Part shown: positions 1 through 11,047 of the stretch, one piece after another
How positions within the stretch are numbered: the first letter of the stretch is position 1
Layout: every line of letters begins with the position of its first letter
From: Choristocarpus tenellus KU-1152
Lineage: Eukaryota; Phaeophyceae
DNA length: 21,529 nucleotides
Direction: 5' to 3'
NCBI GenBank assembly: GCA_964200185.2
Contig: CAXNAD020000336.1
Span: 1-21,529, forward strand
Translations under genes and position numbers: made by a program
Notes under the pieces: generated by a model
What the model saw: the letters and a program-made list of their open reading frames with translations, nothing else
Database searches by the model: none
Told to the model about the DNA's origin: nothing

Positions 1-710
1 AAATCAAAAAAAGGGTGAAAAACGGACGCCGACCCCCCCCCCCCAGATACTTTGACCCTCCTTTTAAACATCAAATTGATGTGTCAGCAAGAACAATAAT
101 TCTGGACTAAACTGCAGTGGTGATAGTTTTGGATAACGGATGACATAAGGCAAATAAATGGACTAAAGCATTTCCTGGAAAGTTGGTGTAATGGGGCAAA
201 TGATACCGAGAGTTGTCTTGACAATCGACACTGTAGAGGAAATTAACTCAGGCGTTTTATGGACAAAATAAGTAAAGGAGCAACTCGCACCCAAACAATG
301 TCCTGTAGACGGACGTTGCAGAGCAAAGTGACCCTACTAACGTTTTATTTCCAGGATGACGGATGATGCTACATGCCAAATATAACCGAACGAAGGCGTT
401 CCTTGGTAACAATAATGTTAGTATTGAGTGATAATATGTTGTGGGGTGTGTGGATGTGTTCTTTTGACGAGTGTTGTGCTGTGTGAAAGGAAGACTGGAT
501 CAAATAAGATAGTACTTTGGGGAATAAAGCATCATATTTGATGAAGGGACGAACACACATAGAAGTGCTACTACAAATTGTTTCAACAAACGTTTGTTTC
601 GCACATATTTTCCACCCGATTTTCATCTACTTTTATAGTATTTCACCCCTGAAAATAGGGCTTTTCACTGGGTTAGAATAAAAAAAGTATCGTTCACCAT
701 CTTGACTGAT
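1..710. other. Intergenic DNA, no gene seen
   Basis: I find no exon chain, domain motif or RNA gene here on either strand. The stretch starts with a run of 12 C at 33-44. Open frames up to about 85 codons occur but show no family resemblance and no splice or start context that supports them. Confidence 0.5.
33..44. repeat. C12 homopolymer
   Basis: Uninterrupted run of twelve C. Simple sequence prone to length error in sequencing and assembly. Confidence 0.95.
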
Positions 711-870
711 CCCCGCAGTTATTTAACATGTCCCAGTCCATGTCCAGTGGTATCGAACCGGTCTATTATGTCCTTGTCCAGACAGCCCCACAGTTACTTA
801 ACAAGTCCCAGTCCATGTCAATGTCCAGACCAATACCACAGTTTCTTCACATTTCCTGGTTCATATCCAC
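711..870 (+). repeat. Imperfect local repeat, about 75 bp spacing
   Basis: The block at 711-746 (CAGTTATTTAACATGTCCCA, then AGTCCATGTC) recurs at 786-820 with few changes (CAGTTACTTAACAAGTCCCA, then AGTCCATGTC). A more diverged third copy begins near 836 with a CACAGTTTCTTCACATTTCC core. CAGTCCATGTCCA recurs again near 883. The small open frames across it are a by-product of the repeat and are not called as genes. Confidence 0.7.
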
Positions 871-1243
871 AAGGTGTGGTACCAGTCCATGTCCACCAGC
901 TGGTCAATTAAACTTTTTCCTTACATGTTTGGATCATTGTGGTCCGATGAGTTCAATATTTTTCTGACATATCTCCGGTACATATTATCCAAGTGTTAAT
1001 GTGAGACTCACACGCACACGAATCACAAATCACATCAACAAATTTACAATTTTATTGTTCTAACTAAATAGAACAATATGACAATAAAGAAATATCACTA
1101 TATAACATACTTAGTACTTACAATAATAGAAATTTGGATTTGGATTCAAGAGTGCTAAAATATAAAATAGGAGGCATGGGCATGGCGTTGCTGGTCACAG
1201 GGTACAAGAAATATTACTATACCCCACATAGATAAAATGTTCT

Positions 1244-1455
1244 AACATGACCAAGTCCATGGTCATCGCTAACTCAACATGACCACGGCCGTCACCCTCC
1301 ACGTATTATAGCAAAGTTCGAATATGGCTAAGTGCATGAACATCTCTAACTGAACATTACTGGGGCCATCACCCCCAATGTATAATGTATAACAAAGTTC
1401 GAACATGGCTAAGTCCATGGCCACCATTAACTCAACATGGCTGGACCCGTGGCTA
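1244..1455 (+). repeat. Tandem repeat, about 2.7 copies of 77-81 bp
   Basis: Copies start at 1244, 1321 and 1402. Each opens with AACATGRCYAAGTCCATGG or a close variant, continues with a CTAACTCAACATGRC-type block and a CACCC block, and ends with a GCAAAGTTCGAA or ACAAAGTTCGAA joint leading into the next copy. The third copy breaks off near 1455. The copies have diverged by substitutions and small indels, so this is an old array. A minus-strand open frame at 1269-1538 is explained by the repeat. Confidence 0.8.
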
Positions 1456-4400
1456 TATGGGCGATAGTGGAAATGGTAACTGCTCAGCCCAACCAAACGT
1501 CCAACCCCTAACACGTAAGTGGACCTAATGCCTACCATAAAAACTAAGAATAGTTCGAAGAATATAACTTCGTAACAGTGATGTAGATAGCACCAGAATT
1601 GCTACGATTCGATAAAATCGCGAATAATCAAAACCAGAAATTGAGGGATAGTATTTAAAGGGTAGTTTTCAGGTTAATGTGGTTTGCGCGCTTGGTCACG
1701 GAACTCGACTGTTCGATCCTCTCAATTCGTATGGAACTGACACACGACAAGAACGTTACATTTTTAGTAGCTTTTGGGACGCAACGATCTCATCGGGTAG
1801 AAGGGTCGGCTATTATGATTATGTACTCCGACATGACGCATGTTGTCGTTCATAGGTGCCTTTGTTGAAGGTCTTGACTGTGAAGGTTTACAGTCGAGTC
1901 CATGATGTAATCGAACAGGAATGTCAGAGTTCGTACCGTGGGACCCTATTCTTTGGTGGGTCTTGGTCTGAATTTCTGTGTCAGGTTTGAATTGTATGGC
2001 ATCAATTCCACCTGTCTTGCGTGTGTGTACTATTCGATTGTAATCGATTACATAGACATTTTTCCAATTTCACTTACACTCTTAATATATATGCTTCACA
2101 TTTCAGCAATGAACTCTACTGTTAATACTACCACTACTACTACTACTGAAAAAAACAAGCACCCCTAATCACCATTTAGGCATTTATCTCCCTTCCACCA
2201 TTTAACCCGAACTTCATCGTGTCTCAAAGGGAGGAACTATTTCACTGTATAGTATTATTAATTGCCTTGTGTACTCCAGGACCCAAAACAAGTGAAAATC
2301 GGGGCGGTCGAGAAAAGTGGTCATAAAAACGGGTACTTCACGGATCTATTTTTTCTTTTTAGGCGTCCGTGCAACCAACGGTAAAAAAATGGTGAATAAT
2401 GGTGTTGTGAACCATACCGATTGAATTATCTGTCATCCCAGTCGATTGAATCGGAGTTTAATCGAAACCGGAAATCTTGAGACTGAATGTTCCTTTTTTC
2501 CACCCTTGAATGTTTGGAGAACATTATAAGGACGAAAAACAAAATCTCGGACGGCAGAGTATGCCATTATTACGCCAAGGTACGCTGAAGACACTGAGGG
2601 TGAAGGGTGAGATGAAGACACAGAATCGGCCTTGAAGGCAGATAGATAGTGAGTAATCAACCACAGTTAAGATGGTTTTCTTGCTGGAGGAAGAACACCG
2701 TATCACTACCCACCACCGCATAGATCTATGTTTGGAGAGTTTAGGTGTGTATCATTCTAGAGGGAAAGCATAAGATACCATAAAATCAGCTCAGGCGTGT
2801 GGTGGCGCCTATTCAAAATCCAGTCAGAGCAAGTAGTCCTTGTAGAAGATGTGCAGGATGTAGAGGATTGAGTAAAAAAAAGTGATGGGGAATGGTACGG
2901 ACTTGGCGATTCATTTATTTCATGGTGGATCGCTTTCTCTACTTCAAACCCACCATCCTTCTTCACAAATACTGTGATGCTCACCCAAAATGTCGGCATT
3001 TGAGTGGGAGGTAAGCAGTTGGAAAAGGAATGCAATGCAAAAATTGGAAGCACTTCTGGGAGGAATTACGTGTAGAAGTCACCTCCCACCTGTCAAACCT
3101 ATTGGAAATACTGTGTGCAATAAATGTATTTCATCATGTTATTACATATTGATATCACACACATCCGATTCCCTCTTCCTTCACATTTACAGCTGTTTCA
3201 AGGTCATCTAGTTAGTTCTATCATTTTGTAGATTTCAGTTGATTTTCTTTCCTTCATAGTAAGTTTATATTCTTCTACCCGTCTTCCCCGTCTCCCATCT
3301 CGCCTATTTTGTATCCTTTTTTTTTGCTATGCTCCGGCGGGCCTAGTTGAAATAGTTACTTCAGCTTATCGTGGAAACACAGGAGACTCTTGAGGATGAC
3401 ACAGGCGTGAGAGCATCTCTAATTGTCTCCATTATCTATAATATAAGAGTGATGCTGACAAAATCAGTTCAAGCCTGCAGCGCCTTCAAAGATACTACCC
3501 CTGAACAGGTGGAAGCGAAAAATGTGCATGCCAGTGCGCAAGTGTGATGTATCTGATTCTGTGAACTGTTTTGGTACAGTGAGGAGGTTTGACTAGTACA
3601 TCGAGAGTGCGAACAGGCAGTCCAGAGGGTTTAATTTAGAAGCAGGTCCTGGCTACTTCCCTCAACCCCACAACCAAAATCCTTCCGGCATTCCAAAGAG
3701 TGAGCACGGTGAAGACATTTGGTGACTGGTCGAGTCAGAAATTATAGGCGTTATGAAGGAGAAACGCAGAGCACAGGAGACAGATAATAGTTTAGTTGTG
3801 GATCCAAGTCCACGTCCATGTACTCTCCATCTTGAGTAGGGACAGTCCTCCCATTAATGACACAAGGGATTTCAAAGAGCTTTCCTTTGCTCCTTTACAA
3901 ATTTCAATTATTGAAAATCACAAGCACAAAATAATGATCGTGAGTGTGTGTTACGACCAGTCTCAGAAGCTAATTTTCTACGTGCTCTAAAACACCAAAA
4001 TTTTAGAGAAGTGTGACAGATTGTCACGCTTACTGCAATATCAAGACCATTCTTTTAGAGAAGTTATCAGCGATGGTGATGGTTGCGTACATTTGCCAAC
4101 AAAAAACCACTGAAATGAACGATGGATAGTGAAGCCGTATTGTATACTTCTTCGTTTTGAAACGCCCGATGGCATTGGAATGTTCAACGAACTCTACTCT
4201 TCAACAGGAACCCAATCCTAACCACTCCCGACTCTGATTCACAGCGTTGTAGAACACCTTTTTTTTGTACACATCATCACAGTTGGTATAGTTACTTTTG
4301 TGGGGGGGGGGGGTCACAGATAGAGAGCCGTGGATGCATGTTTTTATATGCGAATTTAGACATGATATTGTTCGGAAATGTTGATTAATATCTTGTTCTG

Positions 4401-5218
4401 GGTTTAAACGTCTATCTGCTGTTTTATTGCAGCAAATGATACACCCTCCGTTCACCATCAGTTAGATAGAACAGGTTGCTGTATGGATGATGGATGATAA
4501 GTACCTCATCAGGAAGGCATTTCTTGCAGCTTCACAGCAGGTGGTGTAGAATAGGTGAAAACTAGGAAGTCGAATTTTGAGGGTAGCCTCATCATGGGTT
4601 CTAGAAAAACCTCACAAAAGAACACCTGATACCGTCTTGTGAGTTAATAGCGTGCCCCACAAACTGTTTGGACTCATGCTGAAAAGAGGAATAACATAAG
4701 AAGACCCCTTAAGTACACATGAAGAGAAAGGGCAGAAATATCTGGAAAGAAAAATGAGTTAGTTATGTAATACTACTAGAAAATTGAAGCAACCACAGCA
4801 GCTTACAAAAAAGCAACATGCAGCTATGAATTTGCCATACAATGAACTAATGTCCGTAAGGCGCCTAGCATACTTTCAAGTCCTTGCACGCAAAAATGAA
4901 GAGGAACACAGCTTTCACCATCATTACCCATTCTGGCACAGAGCTTTTCATTGATAAATATAACATACCCCATCACTGCTTCTATATACTAAAAGCTACT
5001 ACTAAGAAATAGCTGGAAATTTTCTGAGCACAACACCTCTAGGGTATAACAATACCTGCCAGACAGTGCATGATCTGCACGCATTAATGAAGCCTCCACT
5101 CCCTGTGACTGTACAGAGTCAAGACAGGCAATCAATCAAGACGACCATTCCTTCCTCTACAGGATTATGGACCTTCATTGCATCCTTGCCCCCAGTGAAG
5201 TCACACAATGACCAACGA
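1456..5218. other. Long stretch without a supportable gene
   Basis: No recognised domain, RNA gene or complete exon chain was found on either strand. The best candidate exon is a plus-strand open stretch of 63 codons at 3356-3547 that follows a TTACTTCAG acceptor-like site and holds a possible donor (CAG|GTGGAA), but it resembles no family I know and has no partner exon. Several alternative frames here also read as plausible protein, which shows that open length alone is weak evidence. A 12-base G run lies at 4302-4313. Confidence 0.45.
4302..4313. repeat. G12 homopolymer
   Basis: Uninterrupted run of twelve G inside non-coding sequence. Confidence 0.95.
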
Positions 5219-6319
5219 TCATTCTGAGACACTTGTGGCAGGAGGCCACATATACTCGAGATACATCCAACCAGGATTGGATGTAGTATTCTCCTTGAAC
5301 TAAGCAATCAGAGTGTTATGCCACGTCTCTTACCTCCTTCCGCACATCTTTCCTACCCCTACATTAAGATAACTTCAGTCACCATTGAGCTTACCTGTGT
5401 GTTACACCAAACAGAAAACCATCTAACTTGAAAAACATAAAACATGTTCACCACATCTAGGTGGGTTTCACACGCCACAGCTGCATCAAGCTGGCCCAGT
5501 CATAACAGCACCTTTACCAGAGGAGGCAGGGGGTGGTGTTTGCTAGGTGGGTGAATACAAGGTGTTCATGTCCACTACGTCCACTAAATACCTTGGGATG
5601 ATGCAGTCAATTACACAGGGGTATGTTGTGTGTGTGCCGTCCAATTCATCCCCAACCAAGTTACACACACACCTAAAACTGCATCCTGAAATATGAGTAA
5701 CTTCTCATATCCACATACCACGCTAGATGACCTAACAAAATAAAAAGAACTGAAGTGAAGCAAACAGGAGTACGTGATTGAAGTTGCTCCTATACTACCT
5801 CAGCTGCCAACCTATTGTCCCCCGTGGCCAACACTCCTGCCGTAATGACCCCCTTATCACAGAGCCAGCACAGACACAGAGCATACCAATAGCAACAGGC
5901 ATTATGGTGTAGCAGGGAATGTCAAAACTGAAACCTTGACCATGAACACTTGTCACAAGCTCCTCCATCAGAAGGGGAGAAATATTGTGCCCAGAAGCTC
6001 ATCAACGGATAGCTAGTGCAGAACGTAGCCACTTGTCTTCCTCCACGACAAAGGACTTGAGCACCTTGCGCCCATCCTTCACAGTGAGGACATCTCCATC
6101 CTTATCAATGGAAGCAATGCACTTCAGACAGTCCTACAGTCAGGCCACACAAGAAAGCAGAGTCTTATGGGTAAGCGAATCAAATAGGGACTGAACAAAT
6201 TGCACAAGAACTATATCACTGTTGCAAACCCTCTTTATCATCCATACCTACTCTACTTATGAAAGTACTGTATATACATCGTAGAAGAGACTCAGCACAC
6301 AAATGTCAGAGTCATAGGA
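5219..6319 (-). CDS. Candidate beta-rich (propeller-like) protein, 3' exons
   Basis: Six minus-strand exons join with matching phases and end in TGA: 6278-6319, 6033-6133, 5799-5927, 5673-5731, 5395-5426 and 5219-5299 (147 residues plus stop). Donors are GTATAT, GTGGCT, GTAGTA, GTGTGT and GTAAGC; acceptors such as GCCTCTTGCAG and TTTTGTTAG have good pyrimidine tracts. Introns would be 67-246 bases. The peptide has short hydrophobic strands separated by acidic or glycine turns (ICVLSLFYD; CIASIDKDGDVLTVKDG; MLCVCAGSVIRG; VVCGYEKLLIF), a pattern like WD or PQQ propeller blades. I do not recognise the family. The GACAA|GTGGCT donor is weak, and the last exon has competing readings. The 5' part of the gene was not found; the lectin-like exon at 7407-7496 may or may not belong to it. 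Confidence 0.38.
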
Positions 6320-7406
6320 CTGCAAGAGGCACACACTCCAGTCAATACATCACGAACTCAGTTTGATACATCAAGCAGAGACCCTTGAGGTCAAGCACTC
6401 AAAGTCAGCCTCTCTTTCATCCAAGCTATGCAACTAAATGAGGGGCATCAGCACTTCTGGACTGAACAGGTATCAGAGCCACCATCACATGCACCTCCAT
6501 GGAACATCAACTGTGTACTGCATTCAATACAAGACTGTAACTTGTTTCATGGTGCCTTCACAGTCCCCATCAAGGTGCAGTCAATCAACATGGTTCAAGC
6601 TTACCAAAGGGGACATTTGGTACCGTTACATCACATACACATTCAACAAAACAACCTCAAGTAAGGTGTTTGTGCTTTTCCAGGAGCACAAGAAAGACTT
6701 AGGTCACAGCACAGAGGGGTTGGAGGGGCCACCTCTCTGGTCTATGATAATGGTGCCAACCAGTACAAATTATACAATGTGGAATATAAAAAATATTAGA
6801 GGAGGAATAAAAGTGATGCCTGTTTTTCAGTCGTGAATGCCATTTCCTGGTGATAGTATAGTATAGGTGCCACAATAATAACAGGTGCTACTCTAGAGAA
6901 GTCACATCAAAGGGTCAAATCAAAGGAGTAAAGGGTCAAGCTGCAGGAAGGGGAAACATGAGAGGGACAAAGAACCAGCTTGTGCTGGGCAGAGTGGCTT
7001 CATAATGCGCAGGGACTACTCCCAACACAACTATGTAAGTATTAAATCGACCAAAGAGAGGGAGTGCTCCTGACCATTTTAGGAGCTCCTTGACACGATC
7101 TCCCTTTTGGGAAATTCCAAAAAAAAATAATTCTATGACATTCAAGATTACAAAACCTATCACATCCTCCCACTGATGATGCTCTACTGCTAAGAAGCCA
7201 CGGTAAGAGACAGGTGACAGGAGAATACAGAACATGTTCGAGGGAAGGAAGGTCCCTAAGGAGCCCAAACATTGATTGAAATAATTCCCCCTCATCAATA
7301 GGTTGATTGCACACAGTGATTCAGGTCTTAAACCTCAAGCTCATCTTGCCACTCTCTGAAAAATACGATTGCAGAAGGAGATTCTACCAACTCTAGTGGT
7401 TGTCAC
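6320..7406. other. No supportable gene; several overlapping open frames
   Basis: Open frames exist on both strands, including one of 132 codons on plus at 6438-6836 and two overlapping minus frames at 6936-7314. None shows a known domain, and no phase-consistent link to the flanking exons was found. If the 5219-6319 chain and the 7407-7496 exon are one gene, this is where its missing exons should lie. Confidence 0.4.
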
Positions 7407-7496
7407 CTTTTCTTCAAACGGCCTCCCACTTTCCCACACAGGACCCCCCCGACGAGGTGTGCTGGGTCGACCTTCATGCAGAACCAAGTTCCCATC
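7407..7496 (-). CDS. Isolated exon with bulb-lectin-like motif
   Basis: A 30-codon exon in phase 0 at both ends, preceded by a long pyrimidine tract ending TTCATTCAGAG and followed by the donor AAAAG|GTGACA. It reads DGNLVLHEG near its start and GGPVWESG about ten residues later. This resembles the QxDxNxVxY core and the following V-W-x-S-G turn of B-lectin (mannose-binding bulb lectin) repeats, with H in place of Y. The residues before DGN would be on the preceding exon, which I could not identify. An acceptor two bases earlier (exon start 7498) would fit a phase-1 preceding exon. A short chance match is possible. Confidence 0.33.
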
Positions 7497-8050
7497 CTCT
7501 GAATGAAGTGAGAGATGGGAAGGTGAGTCAGGAGAAGAAATGACACAGGGGGTGAGGGAAAAACGGGCAATGGGAAATATATCAAATACCTGGCCAATGG
7601 TCAACCAAGCTCAGTTGAGGTTCCCCTTGTATGTTGTATGTCTTACGTTTGATTCTCTGCCTACTACCTTTCTTTTAGTTCTTTGCAAGGTGTCATACAC
7701 ATACTAATCCTTTTCTACAACAAAAAGAAAACAATATTATGCCTCCTACAACATATTACGTGCCGTCTGCACATGTCAAGGCGTAACTCAACATAGCAAA
7801 CAAATGCAAGGTTAGTGAGTGCACAATGCAATCTTCTGAGGCAATTCAGACAAATTGAGCACACAGAGAATCTCTACACGCAACCATCTCTTGTTCCTGG
7901 CCTACCTCGGGGTCCACCCAGACACCTCTCAACTAACATTCCTATTCCTGTCTTGAATGCAGGTAGTAGCGAACACATTTCGTCCTTTCCTAATACTGAA
8001 AATAACATGTGCCAAGCAAACGTAGAAGTGTGTGTATGTATATTTTCATG

Positions 8051-8077
8051 TAGTAGTAGTAGTAGTAGTAGTAGTAG
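8051..8077 (+). repeat. (TAG)9 microsatellite
   Basis: Nine perfect TAG units. Read in one plus frame they give a run of valines, which inflates an open frame that is otherwise unsupported. Confidence 0.95.
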
Positions 8078-8398
8078 TCGATGCAGATGAAATACGTTTG
8101 GGTGATGTTGAGACAAAAGCCATACACATAAGAAACTTGCTTTACGGCACGATTTGCAACAAGTGCCTGGAAAACACCAACTTGCCTCTTTCATATAACA
8201 TCTTCATCATACAAGGTGCCCATGAATGGGAGGCCTTTTTTGTACCAAATAACCAGAGTTCTTCTCAGGATGGGAAAATTCAACTGGGTCAGGTCGTGGG
8301 TCGGAAAGTTTCAAATATTTACAGGCTGGGTTCCCAATATGTTTCAACATGTACAGAACATATCCACCAAAATCTGGACAACAGGGCCAGACAAGTTC

Positions 8399-8430
8399 AT
8401 ATATATATATATTTATTTATTTATTTTTTT
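8399..8430 (+). repeat. AT and TTTA simple-sequence tract
   Basis: ATATAT... passing into TTTATTTATTTA and a T-run. It ends in CAG at 8431-8433, so it would also look like a plus-strand acceptor tract. Confidence 0.85.
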
Positions 8431-8818
8431 CAGATCAGAGCCATCAAAGATTGTTCCCTAGCCAGGCCAAGACCAGCCTGTGGCTTAGTTTAATTGGGAC
8501 ATATTTTTGCTAGGCTAGTCTGACTCGTGTTGACCTGGTCAGAGAGGTAAAATTGATATTATTTATCAACGACCATCAACAGTTTCAATGTGTCTGAGAC
8601 ACATGCCAAGCTTCAACCATGGCCCAGATCCCAGCCATGCTAACTACCCAGATTGACAAAAAGCTCTGCAAGTAACACACAGAGCTGGTGTGTGACCATC
8701 AGTCACTCAAAACTGAGAGGCTCACTAAGAACGCACCGTTAAAATCCCTCCAAGCTACCACTATAATCCCACAATAAACAATTCAACACATGACGTATCC
8801 CCATTGCCTTGAAACCCT

Positions 8819-8829
8819 CCCCCCCCCCC
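8819..8829. repeat. C11 homopolymer
   Basis: Run of eleven C just downstream of the stop codon of the minus-strand membrane-protein gene, so a G-run in its presumed 3' UTR. Confidence 0.9.
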
Positions 8830-8849
8830 ACTCCACCCCAAACACACCA

Positions 8850-9810
8850 CTATCCACCAAAGCCGTAACCGCCTGAAAGGTGGGCAATCAAACACTTTCA
8901 CCCTCAAGACATTTGTTCCGTCCCCTACTCACTCACTCTGCAGGTGTAGGAAATGAGTAGAAGACCGCAGCCATTTGTTGTTCCCCACAATGGTTCCGGC
9001 CCTGAAGGGAATTGGGTCTCCTGAAAACCCGCCCGAATAGACAATCCGGTACACCACAGTCAGCCCCAAAAAAACCACGTAGATCACCCAAGCATTGCCC
9101 TGGCACAAATGTATCCCACAAGTCCATTACAACTGAGGTTGGATTGCTGTTGACACTTACGGGTTAATATATTTGGTGGGTATTGGCTAGGTAGGTGCTG
9201 TGGTGGGGAGGTAGGGGAAACAACGTATCTTGCAATATACCTCCCTCTCTCATCGACAACGGTACTATATAATGGAGTACATCTCTACTCATTGGGAATT
9301 GAACATGTAAGCAGGCGGCCACAACTAAGAATCATGCACACTCACCACATCATTCACAACAGCAGGGAAAAGCCTGCAGAACACAAATATTAGTAGTAAA
9401 CTAGAGAACTATAACCCGACTGATTCACCACTCATTATCACTACAACTTGAGGGTTCAGGTCCTGGAACGACTCCCTCCATCAATCCCCCCTCCCCCTCC
9501 CCCTCCCCTAACCTTTCTCCCCGTCAACTACTTCAACAAATACTATTCCCCTCCACACCCCCGCACCCCCACATTCCCATACACCTCACATTTCCTTACA
9601 CTATGGGCCTATTGCACTATGATATCATACCTCCGCTCTCCAGGCACACAAGACTCACACCTGCAACCACTGTAGGGCCGGCATAACTTGCAGATCAGTC
9701 TCAATGTCCTCTGCAAAGCTGCCCAAGGAAGGGACAGAGCGTGTGTGTGTTGGCTTGCTTGATCTTGGTCCTCTGTAAGTACAGCGAACTAGCACCTGAC
9801 CTGTTACCAC
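8850..9810 (-). CDS. Membrane protein, C-terminal exons
   Basis: Four minus-strand exons join in phase: 9659-9810, 9346-9373, 8937-9099 and 8850-8872, ending in TAG (121 residues plus stop). All three donors are GTGAGT; acceptors such as TTTGTGTTCTGCAG and CACCTTTCAG are strong. The first exon is hydrophilic and basic, then acidic. The third opens with a transmembrane segment of about 19 residues (AWVIYVVFLGLTVVYRIVY), followed by a 40-residue tail containing GDPIPFRAGTIVG and ending GYGFGG. The C-terminus would follow a single membrane span. I do not recognise the family. A possible preceding exon at 10166-10208 (phase-matched, acceptor AAATTTTCAG, donor CCT|GTATAT) would add about 14 residues; the N-terminus was not found. 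The 28- and 23-base exons are the weak points, but the repeated consensus donors and matching phases argue against chance. Confidence 0.55.
9486..9509. repeat. C-rich (CCCCCT)n tract
   Basis: About four degenerate CCCCCT units. It lies in the intron between the first two exons of the membrane-protein model (9374-9658). Confidence 0.85.
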
Positions 9811-10208
9811 CTTGACACACAAACACAACCACAGTAACTAAGTAATACTAGAGATGGGGAGACCAGGAGGCGTGTTCGTTGCACTCCAATGTTGGGGGCT
9901 CTGATATTGTGGTGATACATATAGCATACATATACACCTGTCTGTTCATAAAAAAAATCTGTTTCATTGCAAATAGGATATCAGAGGGAAGGAGTGGCAA
10001 ATACTACTGCTAATAATAGTTCTTTAATTGCAGAGAGTATCTCACACCATTGTTGCATGTCTCAGGTGCCCTCAAGGGGGAAGCAGACCGAAGTGGACAG
10101 AGAGCAGACCATGTGGCAGGCCTGACATGTTCACCCACACTAGTCCGCAATCTTATTAAATATACAGGTGGGTCGCACAGCATCAGCAGGTTTTCTGGCA
10201 TCAGAGTC

Positions 10209-11047
10209 CTGAAAATTTGTCCTCATTGCTAGCCTAGCCTACACTAACTTATCGCCTCTTTTCCACAAACAGATACACTTGCTGCTTATCACAAACTGTG
10301 GGAAAAAATGGCCCTGAAACCTATCATGCTCAAAATGACGACCCTTGCGGTCCCCTGTCCACCACATTCCAAGGCAACAATAGGCCTGTTTCTTACAACA
10401 CGAAAGCCCTCAAGCTATCCTCCTCACTTGGGCCATTCAAAAAATATTTCCAGGGGGAATGTGAAAAGGTTTGGGGATGTCCTTTGTCACACCTTTTTGT
10501 ATTTCCATCGAATTTACCTTATCTCCTTTCTCACACTGTGTCCACATGATGTTTCTTTTTGGAAAGATAAAATTTGTAAGGAGCTAATGTCAGAAAATTT
10601 GCTAAAATTCTTTGCTCTTTTCCTATCTTTTCTTCTTGCACTCCTACAGGTGGATTTTAAATTGTTTGAAATAATGTGAAATATGACACGTGGCTGTGAT
10701 GGTGATGAAACAAAGTCCGCTATAATAGTTTACTCGTTTCCTATCTATTTTCTTACATGTCCTACACAACAAAATCTTCGACGGGAAGATAGGTAGGAAT
10801 GAAATGCAGAGTTTCCAGTTCCACTTTGTTAGTTAGTAAGAGGCCTTACAGGGCTAAAAATTGGTCATTTGGCTCTGGTGAATACCAACTACACTTTGGT
10901 AACTCCATCTCACTTTCAAAATTTTGGGCAAGGTGTTCCTCCGTTCAGTCCTCGAATTTGACCATAACAAGTCTCCAATGTTCTGTATGCAATCAGCAAT
11001 ACTATGTAACACTTAGCACAGAAAGGGAGAGGGTTTGCAAAGGTGAT
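10209..11047. other. Intergenic stretch, no gene called
   Basis: This lies between the FYVE-C2 gene, which ends at 11048, and the membrane-protein gene; the latter's missing 5' exons are expected here. Open frames of 83, 123 and 117 codons on plus and a minus-strand stretch ending in a good donor (GATAAG|GTAAAT near 10515) are present. No frame has a recognisable domain and the frames contradict each other. Confidence 0.4.

Larger units (their letters stand above)
7499..8849. other. Intergenic or intronic DNA with microsatellites
   Basis: It holds (TAG)9 at 8051-8077, an AT and TTTA tract at 8399-8430 and a C11 run at 8819-8829. Plus-strand open frames of 153 and 81 codons run through the microsatellites, the first including ten consecutive valines from the TAG repeat. 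A minus-strand stretch near 8200-8280 reads as plausible protein after a good acceptor, but without a domain or partner exon I do not call it. Confidence 0.4.

Noticed and set aside
5119-5307. Minus frame with GGKDAMKVHNPVEEGMV, vaguely like the actin-fold N-terminal region
   Set aside because: No actin phosphate-binding motif upstream and no good donor; the alternative frame at 5219-5299 fits the upstream exon chain in phase.
6438-6836. Plus-strand open frame of 132 codons
   Set aside because: No domain, no support from splice sites, and a different plus frame is also open over part of it.
8032-8493. Plus-strand open frame of 153 codons
   Set aside because: It is inflated by the TAG microsatellite (ten valines) and the AT/TTTA tract and has no family resemblance.
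8521-8580. Search for CRISPR arrays, insertion sequences or phage genes across the window
   Set aside because: No regularly spaced repeats, transposase motifs or bacterial gene signals were found; the window is eukaryotic.
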